Below the pieces are notes generated by a model. It saw only the letters and a list, made by a program, of their open reading frames with translations, was not told where the DNA came from and did no database searches. From positions 32,024,129 through 32,088,128 of the forward strand of contig OY743180.1 in NCBI GenBank assembly GCA_963555705.1: a DNA stretch of 64,000 nt. The letters are read 5' to 3'. Positions 45,653-54,944 of this stretch are shown here, in pieces. A program made the position numbers and the translations under genes. The first letter of the stretch is position 1. Each line of letters begins with the position of its first letter. The DNA is from Ligustrum vulgare. Its lineage: Eukaryota > Streptophyta > Magnoliopsida > Lamiales > Oleaceae.

Positions 45653-46513
45653 TGTTGTGAAAATATTACAAGTGCACTATATCGCAAACAAGTAGGAAAG
45701 TGAACTTTTGAGCTTGGAATGTCGATCCCCAAGGACTAACTTATTTATTATTATTTTTTATTAATCAATTCCTAAACTACAAATAGATGCCAAGATTGTT
45801 AAAATAGTGAAAGAAATGAAATATGAAAATAAAACAAATGAAAAGTTTGATTTTTGTTTTTATGAATTAAAAGTGTTGGGATTCACGATAATGGCCTTGT
45901 TATCCTATTCAATTTCTCATCTCAAATTCTTTTTCTAAAATACTATTTGATCAAATTCACAATTTTATCCAAAATCTCCCTCTCGAATTTAAAATATGTC
46001 TTTTTATAGTTTAGAAGTCAAGAAAGTGGTGTAATCCTTGTTGGGCTTGAAAACAAATGAAAAAAATAGAGGAAAATTCTAAAAAAATCACGAAAAACCT
46101 ACAGGCAAGCTAGGTCGTACCGCGGTTGTAAACTGCAGTCAGGCCAGGCAAACAGGTCCCAAATAGAGACTGCGGGTCGGCTGTGGCTTGCAAACCGTGG
46201 ATTACCCGCGGTTCAAATGCGCATTACTTTTGATCTACAACTTCGATTTGTGCATCGTTTGTTGCGTTGGACTCTAAATTCAATTATGTTTCCAATGATA
46301 TATTATGGGCTCTGTGGAGATATTTCTACTAAAAGTTTTGCACTGATTTTTTCACGTACTCTGCACATGAATTCCTCGTTTTGCTTCAATCTCTTCCAAA
46401 TTTGAGTTTTTTCTTAAAACAATCAAAATAAATAAACAATTAAGCAATATCAAACTCTAAAATACTCACAATTTTCTAAATTTGAAATCAAAATAAGTAT
46501 TAAAAATGTATCA
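45653..46513 (-). repeat. VEF 5' LTR, copy C
   Basis: On minus TGATACATTTTTAATAC to TTCACAACA, 861 bp. The inner end shares the CGCTTGCGG/TCGATCCCC-type bases with copies A and B. A GC-richer patch lies at 46110-46215. Confidence 0.8.
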
Positions 46514-47035
46514 GTCCACTAGACTGTATTTGCTTAAATCCCCTAAAAAATTCTCCATGAACTGAATAGGACAAGAATCACTATCGTCCCTCTCTTCCGA
46601 ATTCAATGTTTCATTAAAATCCCCATAAACAATCCAAGGAAGGTTATTTTACTATTTAAATGTCGAAGTAAATCCCATGACATGGCCCTACTAGTGATTT
46701 TCAGATTACCATAAAATCCTGTAAACTGCCACACCACACCACACCACACCACACCATTCTCTTCTATCAATTCTACATCTATATATGTTACTTATGGAAA
46801 AAGACTTCACCCACACATTCAAACTATTTCTCCATAACTTCAGCAAACCCCACTCTGACTCCTCGCTTCCACAACAAAATTGGATTCAAAACTTAAAGCA
46901 ATTTGTACCTTCTCTTCACTAGCTTTACCTAATCTAGTCTCACACAAAAACACTAGATTAGGGGAGAAAGTCTAGATTAACTTCCAGAGAGCAGAAACAG
47001 TCCCAGGGTTCCCCAAGCCCTTGGCGTTCCAACAA
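46514..47035 (-). pseudogene. plant L1 LINE ORF2 endonuclease N-part
   Basis: Minus frames give, in order, an opening WNAKGLGNPGTVSALWKL, then LCETRLGKASEEKV, FTGFYGNLKITSRAMSWDLLR and GDFNETLNSEERDDSDS. These are the hallmark boxes of the APE-type endonuclease that nicks target DNA for LINE insertion. Frames shift several times and a (CCACA)n run interrupts the middle. The sequence stops at the VEF copy C boundary (46513). Confidence 0.75.
46733..46757. repeat. (CCACA)n microsatellite
   Basis: About five CCACA/CACAC units, inside the LINE endonuclease region. Confidence 0.9.
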
Positions 47036-47489
47036 AAGCCAATCATTGTGATCGGTGGCCTTGCTCCCACTTCCTTAGAATTCTCCAGTAACACATCCTC
47101 TGAAACACCCAATTCTAGTCTTCCTCAATTAGCCCCTCTTAGATTCCCAAACAAAGATGCTAACAAAATTCGTTTTCCCAACAATTTTCTTTTCCCAACT
47201 CTCGCTCTCTACTCACACTCCTGATCAATGAACTCTTCATAGGAGATATTGTATTCTTACCCTGAGCCTGTTGGTTCACTCTCTTCCACCCTCGACCCCT
47301 CTTACCAAATGCCCCTATCTCATTTTTTGTTTTCCTTTCAAACTCTCACCTTCCTCAACCTCAACTTCCACAAAATCAATCTCCACCTCCTTAAAACCAC
47401 CCCCAATCCCAATATGTCTCCCTCCTCCTGAGTATTATTATTTGCAGCCACCAGCCCCACCTTATCTCCCTTGACCACTTCTTACGTGG
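47036..47489 (-). other. LINE region upstream of ORF2 (probable ORF1 end)
   Basis: By position upstream of the endonuclease start this should be ORF1 tail or inter-ORF DNA. The complement is purine-rich and the plus strand has long C/T-rich frames with no recognisable domain. No zinc knuckle is seen. Confidence 0.35.
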
Positions 47490-48064
47490 GACATGAGATA
47501 ATGATTAAAGTAATACTTCAAGCCATGCCCACGTACGTTATCACTATCTTTTGTCTCCCAAATCAATTATGTAATGATATTCGAAGCCTTAGTTCTCAGT
47601 TCTGGTGGGGGTGATTAAAGGAGAGAGGAAGTTATCATGGGTGAGTTGGGAGTTGATATGTAGAGCAAGAACTTATAGTCGCCTGGAGTCTCGAAAGCTG
47701 ACTACTTTCAATCAAAGTTTGCTTGCAAAACAGGGGTTGCATCTTATTCATAATCCAAACTCTTTGGTGACCCATTTATTTAAGGATAAGTATTTTCCTA
47801 ACTCTCATTTCTTGCAAGCTATGGATAAACGGGGGAGCTTGCATGTATGGAATAGTATTTGGTGGGGACAAGAAGTAATTGTTAAGGGATCTTGTTGGAG
47901 GATTGGCAATGGGCAGACCACTAACATTTGGGAAGATAATTGGCTAGTGGATAGCTCCTCTTTTAAATTGATGATGACAAAACATGGTGGGGGTGGAATG
48001 GGTTAGTGACTTGATCAAGCATAAACGAGGTTGGAATGAAGATGTGGTCATGGGGTCTAATAAG
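47490..48064 (+). pseudogene. plant L1 LINE ORF2 post-RT segment
   Basis: Plus frames give KVILQAMPTYVITIFCLPNQL, then after a TGA LSWVSWELICRA, TTFNQSLLAKQGLHLIHNPNS, WRIGNGQTTNIWEDNWL. This is the conserved stretch between RT and the zf-RVT domain of plant L1 ORF2. It ends at 48064 (SDLIKHKRGWNEDVVMG), where VEF copy B is inserted. Its orientation is opposite to the endonuclease part next door. Confidence 0.8.
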
Positions 48065-48945
48065 TGTGCTTTACACATTTATTTTGGTCTTAAATTGACA
48101 TTTAATTGAAAAATTGAGTGATTTTCTACTTATAAATTGTGCTTATCTTGTACACTTAGGTACAACCTCAATTGCAAAGAAAATGGACAAGATTGAAGAG
48201 AAATTGAGCTAAAAGAAGAACAAATTTGATGTCCAGGGATGTAATTGTGCTAGTTGTTTAATGTTGGGATAATTGATGTAGCTTAACTTAGTTTAAGTAA
48301 TTTTAATATTTGCTTATTAATTTTGAGCTCATTAATTTATGTGTGTGTTTTTTATTGAAATTATTATGTGTTTGATTGATCTCCAAATATGTGATTTGTG
48401 GAGTGTATGATGATCGAGCGATATTGTGCATTTTAGAACACATAACAAATGCCCTAGGCATTAATTTAGGAGATAGAGATATACTCTTATCCCTAGGTGA
48501 TACATCAAGATATTTTCACAAATAGTTAATGCAATTGATTGAGTTTTAATCGATATAGAGATATAGTAGGTTAAACCAATTGATTAGGGTTAATTTCACT
48601 TGAGAGAAGTAATTAGCTAAACTTGAAAATCGGGTCTAACATTGTGAATGAGCAATCTATTAATTTGCATGTGTTGATTACTTAAGTGAGAGTTAAGCGA
48701 AATCATAAATCACAACTATTTTATCTTTCATTTTCCTTATTTTAATTTAGTTTAAAATTAGTTTCTTTAATTTAGAATTTACAAAAATTCATCCTTTAAT
48801 TGTATGTTTAATTTGTTAAGATTAAATTAGTTAGTGCGTTAATTGAGTATACGTTCCTCGTGGGATCGACAATCCGGACTCAAAAAGCCCACTTTATTAC
48901 TTCTACCGATCCTTGCGCTTGCGGTACACATATTTTTAACGAACA
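48065..48945 (+). repeat. VEF 5' LTR, copy B
   Basis: TGTGCTTTACACATTT to TTTAACGAACA, 881 bp, inserted in LINE sequence after ATAAG. It aligns with the minus LTR of copy A over most of its length. Confidence 0.75.
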
Positions 48946-48952
48946 AGTTGTT

Positions 48953-48975
48953 GATGCCGTTGCTGGTGAATGTTT
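48953..48975 (+). other. PBS-like site of VEF copy B
   Basis: GATGCCGTTGCTGGTGA resembles TGGCGCCGTTGCCGGGGA, the Asp-tRNA-type site after plant Ty3/gypsy LTRs. Confidence 0.6.
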
Positions 48976-49145
48976 TTACTTTGATAATTACTTTAGTTAA
49001 TTTTAGTTTTAACAATTTTTATTTATTTTTGTTTTATATTTTATTTTTTTAACTTTGGTTTACCACCACAATTCTAATCTTTCTTTTTTTGGTTTTCTTT
49101 CTATGCATATTTCATTAACATTGGCAAAATTGGAAGTCGATTGCA

Positions 49146-49851
49146 ATGTACAATCTCAACATGGGTGATGAAGACATCTTTGGAGAATATCTAACTTGTG
49201 AAATTTGTTACAAGATGCATTGTAATGGACAATGCTTACTTTCGGGCAATAGTAATTGAGTTTAGACAATATTTGAAATGCCAGAAACAAGCAATTGACA
49301 CTTTGGATGTAAGTTACATGCTCTTAGAAGATTGTGCACCGAATGATTAGGATGAGGACTTGTTGGAGATAGTCCTCCACTATTGAATGAGAAGGTACTT
49401 ACAAAGTATTACAATGAAATTGCCAAGTTGGATGAAGATGATATGCCTATGGAAGATGCCATGTATTGGGAAGGATTTCAAATGTGGGGGGGGGGGGTAT
49501 AATCCACTCTTGGATCGGTCATTCAATCCGAGGAGATATGAACTATTGAAGATGCGTTCGAAGAGAATGACAAGTTAATCACAAAAGAATCACATGGAGA
49601 AGTGGCAATTAATGAGGAAAGAGATCAAATCAAATTTTCTCAACTTCATTGATTATCCAATAATAGAATTTCTGATTAAGCCACTTGAGGAGGAGAAAAT
49701 CTACATAGTTGAGTTTGAATTGGATGGAATAGGCAAGTCCCATGACATTGGAAAGGGCAATTTGCAAGTATTTCAAATCAATGAAGAGTGGAGCAAAGCC
49801 AAGAGGAGAAAAATGGGCAAGTTATCAAAAGCTATATTTAGAGTGTCATGA
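49146..49851 (+). pseudogene. VEF ORF, copy B
   Basis: It starts MYNLNMGDEDIFGEYL with EICYKMH, then is broken by stops and an 80-bp extra block. It resumes at DSPPLLNEKV-like codons, is disturbed by a 12-G run, and ends in an open 85-codon frame KIYIVEFELDGIGKS ... GKLSKAIFRVS. The N-part matches copy A and the C-part matches copy C. The stop codon is followed two bases later by the PAL target site. Function unknown. Confidence 0.6.
49486..49497. repeat. 12-G homopolymer
   Basis: Twelve consecutive G where the homologous position in copy A (minus) has five. It shifts the VEF reading frame. Confidence 0.9.
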
Positions 49852-49857
49852 AGAATC

Positions 49858-50700
49858 TGATGTGATCCCGTTCGGGGAATTACGATGAACATGTGGAAGA
49901 TCTACCGGGAAAGTTCAAAATTCAGGTTGGAACGGACGATAACACTATGACCCGAGCCTCATGACGCAAGAACCAATGGTATATTAAACCCGAGACCCAT
50001 TACGATGCGGAAACAAAAACCATAATGGGGTGAACTCCACAAAGGTTGTCCAATTCCTTTGATAAGTTCGATTTATTGAACGCCACAAATATTACACAAT
50101 ATTTGATAAGCTCGGGTTATAGGGAATCCTCACCTTAGAGAGCAAAAACACTCAATATATTTTATTCATCAAAAACTTATTGTTATAATGAATCAAAAGG
50201 CAATAAATAAGCAAAATAAAACTGAAATCGCTAATGGACTCAAAATAGAGTTCTAACTAACCTAAAATAGTTAAAACTAAAAAAGGAATTAAAACAAGAA
50301 AAGGAAATAAAAATCCGAGCAATTCGTGATAAACGCAACTTACGGCCGTGACAACATCACTTATGGCCGTAATTATAATTCTGGTTAAGAAATAAGGCCG
50401 TGACCATATGACTTACGGCCGTGACTTTGAAAACCTGGAATTCTTCTTTCTGATCCGAGAGTGATTTATGGCTGTAAGACTCTTTTGGTTATGGCCGTAA
50501 CTTTGCCTCTGCATAATTTTTTTGATCTTCTTTGTTTCCAACCTGATTCTCGGTTTGTCTCTTGGCTTGCTCACTTCGTTTAGTCTTGAACCTTGTTCAT
50601 TCATGCAATGTTTGATCTTTGAAGCTCTTCGAACATGCTTGAAGCTTTGTGTTGGCTTGATTTGTATTTCTTTCCATCAAGCCCACCATGGTTCGTGTCA
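49858..50700 (-). repeat. PAL 3' LTR
   Basis: TGATGTGATCCCGTT to GGTTCGTGTCA. Palindrome words at about 50340-50500, partly mutated. The PPT adjoins at 50701. Confidence 0.9.
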
Positions 50701-50701
50701 T

Positions 50702-51544
50702 TCACTCCTTCTTCAGGATGATTCGTCCCGAATCATAGTGTTGTTCTTGATGTTTCACTGTACCTCCTGGATCAAACGGAAAATTATGGATTCCATGACA
50801 TGCATTCAAGAAGTGATGCTTCTCCAATTGGTAGACAAGAAGGCATTGAAACACGGGGCTAAATGACGAAGGTTGATACGATTCAAGCTTCCATGCGTAA
50901 TCAACCTGCAATAAAGATTGAAATAAAACGGGGAGTGAAATGTTAGTTTCAAAAGGTACAAGGTATGGATCCTTGTATTCATGATAGATCACCTCCCTAT
51001 CCTCCTTTCTCATAATGAGGCTCTTCTCTTCAACTCTTTCAACCTTTTCACTCTCTTGCTCAATATTTTTAACTCCAAGTCCAACCACATATTTTTTGAA
51101 TTCTACATTCTTATCACCATGTTCATACACTACCTCATTACTATCCAAATGTGGATCTTCCACTTCAAGGTTCAAATTTTGAACTTCCACCCCAACTTCC
51201 AACTCGCCCTCCTTCTTCCCAACATTTTTATTCCGAGGCTCTAACTGTAACCCAGCCATAATCTCACTTTCGCCCTCCTTTTGTAATCTATCATCAGCCT
51301 CTCCTTCACTCTTCCTCTCTTGCAACTTAGCCAATTTTTTTCTCGCTCTTTGTGCCTTCATTTCCTCATCTAAATGTAGTAATTCCCTTTCCATCTCCAT
51401 GAATGCATCATTTAATCCCCAACAACCATCTCTCACTATTTTTTCCTCATCCCTCTTTTGTCGCAACATTTCTTCTTCAAGTATTTGTTTCGGGGTTAAC
51501 AGCATAAACTTAATATTTTTCTCATCTTTAACAAATTTGTACAC
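50702..51544 (-). CDS. PAL charged protein with C-terminal tail
   Basis: An open frame of 280 codons. It starts in what was the protease-linker junction (KFVKDEKNIKFMLLTPKQ), followed by a Glu/Lys/Arg-rich region of about 150 residues with coiled-coil character (EMERELLHLDEEMKAQRARK). A less charged tail ends it: ETNISLPVLFQSLLQVDYAW, FPFDPGG, HYDSGRIILKKE. The stop lies at the polypurine tract. The tail is conserved in the PAL copy at 32199-32468 and the charged part in the copy at 37183-37971. The open frame may be a relic of pol or a retained gene; a start codon after a broken protease makes translation uncertain. Confidence 0.55.
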   Translation of the reverse strand: MYKFVKDEKNIKFMLLTPKQILEEEMLRQKRDEEKIVRDGCWGLNDAFMEMERELLHLDEEMKAQRARKKLAKLQERKSEGEADDRLQKEGESEIMAGLQLEPRNKNVGKKEGELEVGVEVQNLNLEVEDPHLDSNEVVYEHGDKNVEFKKYVVGLGVKNIEQESEKVERVEEKSLIMRKEDREVIYHEYKDPYLVPFETNISLPVLFQSLLQVDYAWKLESYQPSSFSPVFQCLLVYQLEKHHFLNACHGIHNFPFDPGGTVKHQEQHYDSGRIILKKE

Positions 51545-51549
51545 ATTCC

Positions 51550-51881
51550 TATCCTTATCATAGAATGCTTCCTCTCAGACTTCCATGGTCTACCCAAAGA
51601 AATGTGACAAGACTCTATAGGCGCCACATCATACCATAGTTCATCGCTATATCTCCCAAGTTTGAATTCACCCTAACCCCATTGGTTACATTTACCTTCC
51701 CACACTCCTTTAACCACGTCATCCTATAAGGATTGGAATGTGATTGTAGAGGCAAACTCAACTCCTCAACCAGGGTGGTACTAACCAGATTAGTGAAATA
51801 CTCTCTACTGACGGTAACATTGCATACTTTACTGCTCACATGACATCTAGTCTTGAAGGTAGGATCGAATTCATAATTCAT
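51550..51881 (-). pseudogene. retropepsin fragment of PAL element
   Basis: Minus frame: TRCHVSSKVCNVTVSREYFTN, LVEELSLPLQSHSNPYRMTW, LKECGKVNVTNGVRV, then in another frame ISLGRPWKSERKHS. It matches the Ty3/gypsy protease and its LLGRPW end. The catalytic Asp-Ser/Thr-Gly box is absent, replaced around TVSREYFTN, so it cannot be active. Confidence 0.75.
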
Positions 51882-52327
51882 CCCTTTATAAGGATTTCAA
51901 GAATTCAAGAAACTCAAAATAAGAGAGTCTAGATATTGGTAATAGCAAGACGGAGTTAATTTTGACTCGAAAATGAAAAGAATATCAAGAATTTGAGGAA
52001 AAGAAAGTGGTTCTTGAATTTTGGAACGACTTTTTTTTCTTCTGAATAATGAGTTTTCGGAATTAAATAATTTTTTTTATAAATTCGACAAGAACGAAAA
52101 AAAACGGATCATGATTTGGATAAGAATCGAATAAATAAACACTTTAGAATTTTTGTTGGATTTTTACATGGATCAAAACTAAAAAAAATTATGACTGACA
52201 CGAAGAACAAGAAAACTGGAAAACAAGACTCAACAAAAAGATATGGATGATTTTGTGTAAACTCTATGATAGAAACACAAAATTAAACTGAATAGAATAG
52301 AAAAACAAAACCTGAATCCAGAGTCCA

Positions 52328-52340
52328 GCTCTGATACCAC
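52328..52340 (-). other. PBS of PAL element
   Basis: The complement is TGGTATCAGAGCT, a perfect initiator tRNA-Met type site, two bases inside the LTR edge. Confidence 0.88.
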
Positions 52341-52341
52341 C

Positions 52342-53181
52342 TAATGTGATCCCGTTCGGGGAATCACAACGAACACGTGGAAGAAACGCCGGGAAATTTT
52401 CGAATTCAAGTTGGAACGGACGATAACACTACGACCCGAGCCTCACTATGCAAGAACCAAAGGTATACTAAACTCGAGACCTGTTACGATACGAAAACAA
52501 GAACCATAATGGGCTGAACGCCACAAAGGTTGTTCAATTCCTTTGATAAGTTCGATTTGTTGAACGCCACAAATATTACACAATATTTGATAAGTTCGGG
52601 TTAAAGGAATCCTCACCTTTAATAGCAAAAACACTCAATATATTTCATTCATCAAAAACTTATTGTTACAATGAATCAAAGGGTAATAAATAAGCAAAAT
52701 AAAACCCTAGTCGCTAATGGACTCAAAATAGAGTTCTAACTAACTTAAAATAGCTAAAACTGAAAAAGGAATTAAAACACGAAAAGGAAATAAAAATCAG
52801 CGCAATTCGTGATAAACTCAACTTATGACCGTGACAACATAACTTACCGTCGTAATTATACTTCTGCTTAAGGATTACGGCCGTGACCATATGACTTATG
52901 GAAGTAACTTTGAAAACCTGGAATTCTTCATTCTGATTCGAGAGTGACTTATGACCGAGAGACTCTTTTGGTTACGGCTGTAATTTTACCTCTGCATATT
53001 TTTTTCATTTTCTTGGTTTCCAACCTAATTCTCGGCTTGTCTCTTGGCTTGCTCACTTGGTTTAGCATCGAACCTTGTTCATTCACGCAATGTTTGATCT
53101 TTGAAGCTCTTCGAACATGCTTGAAGCTTTGTTTGGCTTGATTTGTAGTTCTTTCCATCAAGCCCACCAAGATTCGTATCA
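52342..53181 (-). repeat. PAL 5' LTR
   Basis: TAATGTGATCCCGTT (expected TG mutated to TA) to GATTCGTATCA. Palindrome words at about 52823-52985, many decayed. Confidence 0.88.
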
Positions 53182-53458
53182 AAATCTATGAGGAGAGTCG
53201 AGCTAATTACTTTAAAATAAGCACTTAATGAGAAGCAACCCATTCTCTATCCTTTGCTTGCTTTATTTTTATTTTTTGCATTTTATTTACTTTCTTGCAA
53301 ATAAGTTGGCTAGGCCCAAGTCCTTATCTTTCACATTTATTTTCCTCAAGTTGGCATTGTGAAATAGCTCCAATACATTCTCATTTAATTCTAGCATATA
53401 CTCTTATAAAACTTTCAAAGTCCAAATTTGCTTAACACTCATTTTTAAATCTTATGGT

Positions 53459-53477
53459 CACTAGTACAAAAATGCAT
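53459..53477 (+). repeat. CACTA left terminal inverted repeat
   Basis: CACTAGTACAAAAATGCAT fits plant CACTA ends (CACTA plus a short A-rich tail). The partner copy is not in the window. Confidence 0.8.
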
Positions 53478-53504
53478 AAAAAAATGAGGAAAACACGTCG
53501 GTTT

Positions 53505-53868
53505 TTCAAAAAATCGACGTGTAAAATAGGACGGTGGCATTTTCGTAATTAAAATTTAGGAACAGGCGTCGGTTTCTATTTTAAACCGACGCGCAAAGTC
53601 GGTCGGTCCGACTTTGCGTGTCGGTTTAAGGAAAAACCGACGCGAGAAATGCCGGTTTCTCGCGTCGGTTCTCCTTGAACCGACGCGCAAAGTCGGACCG
53701 GCCGACTTTGCGCGTCGGTTCTCTTAGAATCGACGCAAGAATGTTTCTCGCGTCGGTTCTCCATGAACCGACGCGCAAAGTCGGACCGGCCGACTTTGCG
53801 TGTCGGTTCAAGGAGAACCGACACGAGAAACCGGCGTTTCTCGTGTCGGTTTTTCCTTAAACCGACGT
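53505..53868. repeat. CACTA subterminal array of alternating palindromes
   Basis: About 360 bp of GC-rich DNA built from ACCGACGCG and its complement. Two palindrome types alternate: one with arms AACCGACGCGCAAAGTCGG around ACCGG (perfect 19-bp arms at 53678-53696 and 53702-53720), and one with ACCGACGCGAGAAA-type arms around a short CCGG-containing loop. In CACTA elements subterminal repeats are binding sites for the TnpA-like protein. The frames across it are artefacts. Confidence 0.85.
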
Positions 53869-53874
53869 CTATTC

Positions 53875-53884
53875 TTATAAATAT
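53875..53884 (+). promoter_or_regulatory. TATA-like site of CACTA transcript
   Basis: TTATAAATAT just after the palindrome array and before a CT-rich leader (53905-54055) that leads to a GCC/CCACC-rich stretch. The position suits the transposase promoter. Confidence 0.5.
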
Positions 53885-54146
53885 TTTTCTCCCGGTAATT
53901 TCATACACATTCTCGCGCCTCTTTCTCTCTTTCAGTACACTCTTCTCTCTATACTCTCACGCCTCTCTCTCTCACAATTCACTCTCACAATTTCTCTCTA
54001 CTCTCACGCCTCTCCAATTTCTCTCTACTCTCACGCCTCTCCCTCTCTTGTGAACATCGCCGCCTCCACCACCCCCACTCTTCTACCGCCGCCGCCAACG
54101 CCGCCTCCACCACCCGGCACTCTTCTACCGCCGCCACCTCCTACAT

Positions 54147-54380
54147 TGTAAGACCCGATTCTCATTTTTGTATATATGTATGTATATGTATTTGTGTATA
54201 TATATTTATGTGTATATATATATATGTCTGCATGTATATATATTTGTGTGTGTGTGTGCGTGTGTGTGTGTGTGTATATATGACTGTGTATATATTTGTG
54301 TGTGTGTGTATGTATGTAGGTATGTATGTCTGTATGTATGTATGTGTGTCTATATATATAATTAGCCTCTGTGTATGTGC

Positions 54381-54411
<31 letters not shown>

Positions 54412-54431
54412 TACATACATACATACATACA

Positions 54432-54514
<83 letters not shown>

Positions 54515-54866
54515 TTGGGTGTTAAATTTATATTGTTAATTTTAAGTTAGTAGATAGATAAATTTTAATATTTTAATTATTGGAGTTGAAATTATGAGAT
54601 ATTAAGTCATGAAATCTTAGCTTCACTTTTTAGGAATTGAGAATGGATTTCGAATTAAATTTGGAGTAGTTGATGATGTTGAAGTTTGATTGGAGTTGCA
54701 TTTGATTTTTGAATATGTCGAGGATGAACATTTTGGTTTATTGTGATATGTTGATTATTCCTACAGGTTGGTTAAGTCCAATTTATAGGGGAGGTTGTGT
54801 CAAAAGTTTTGTAAAATTTTGTAAATAAAAAATGAGAATTATAGTTAAGTGATTTTCACTATTACA
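54147..54866 (+). repeat. possible solo LTR or first intron of CACTA
   Basis: It starts TGTAAGACCCGATTC, ends TTCACTATTACA, and contains CTACAGGTTGGTTAAGTCC at 54762, all LTR-like and similar to HP LTR ends. No target duplication is seen. The same start also reads as a splice donor (ATT|GTAAGA), with an acceptor at CATATAG near 54933, so it may simply serve as intron 1 of the transposase gene. Confidence 0.45.
54168..54512. repeat. TA/TG/CATA microsatellite block
   Basis: Runs of TATG, TGTG, CATA (twelve or more consecutive units, 54410-54461) and TA (to about 54510). The frames here are repeat artefacts. Confidence 0.95.
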
Positions 54867-54944
54867 GAATTGACCATACTAAATAAATATTTACTCAAAA
54901 CTAATAAAAAAATTTAATTATATCTTCACATATAGGTCATTGAT

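Larger units (their letters stand above)
42571..46513 (-). mobile_element. VEF-family element, copy C
   Basis: Minus order is: 5' LTR 46513-45653, PBS, ORF (45519-44833), long non-coding 3' region, PPT, 3' LTR 42962 to about 42571 (truncated). The two LTRs align for about 380 bp. The non-coding stretch 42981-44830 has no RT or integrase similarity in any frame, so this is a non-autonomous element of about 4 kb. Confidence 0.8.
49853..53186 (-). mobile_element. complete PAL element in VEF copy B
   Basis: Flanks are GAATC (49853-49857) and AAATC (53182-53186), one mismatch. Minus order is: 5' LTR 53181-52342 (840 bp), PBS, 450-bp leader, protease remnant, charged ORF with tail, PPT, 3' LTR 50700-49858 (843 bp). 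No gag, RT or integrase. The VEF host sequence is continuous across the insertion. Confidence 0.92.
48065..53458 (+). mobile_element. VEF-family element, copy B, split by PAL and CACTA
   Basis: LTR 48065-48945, PBS-like site, broken ORF to 49853, then a PAL element, and then VEF sequence resuming at 53187. This resumes as TATGAGGAGAGTCGAGCTAATTACTT and AATGAGAAGCAACCCATTC, phrases typical of the region just after the first ORF in several plant Ty3/gypsy elements. At 53459 a CACTA element cuts it again, so the rest lies outside the window. Confidence 0.7.

Noticed and set aside
53576..53908. Arginine-rich repeat frames on both strands
   Set aside because: They are produced by the CACTA subterminal palindromes, open on both strands because of the repeat unit.
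54031..54525. Tyr/Ile/Cys/Val repeat frames
   Set aside because: Translations of TATG/CATA/TA microsatellites.
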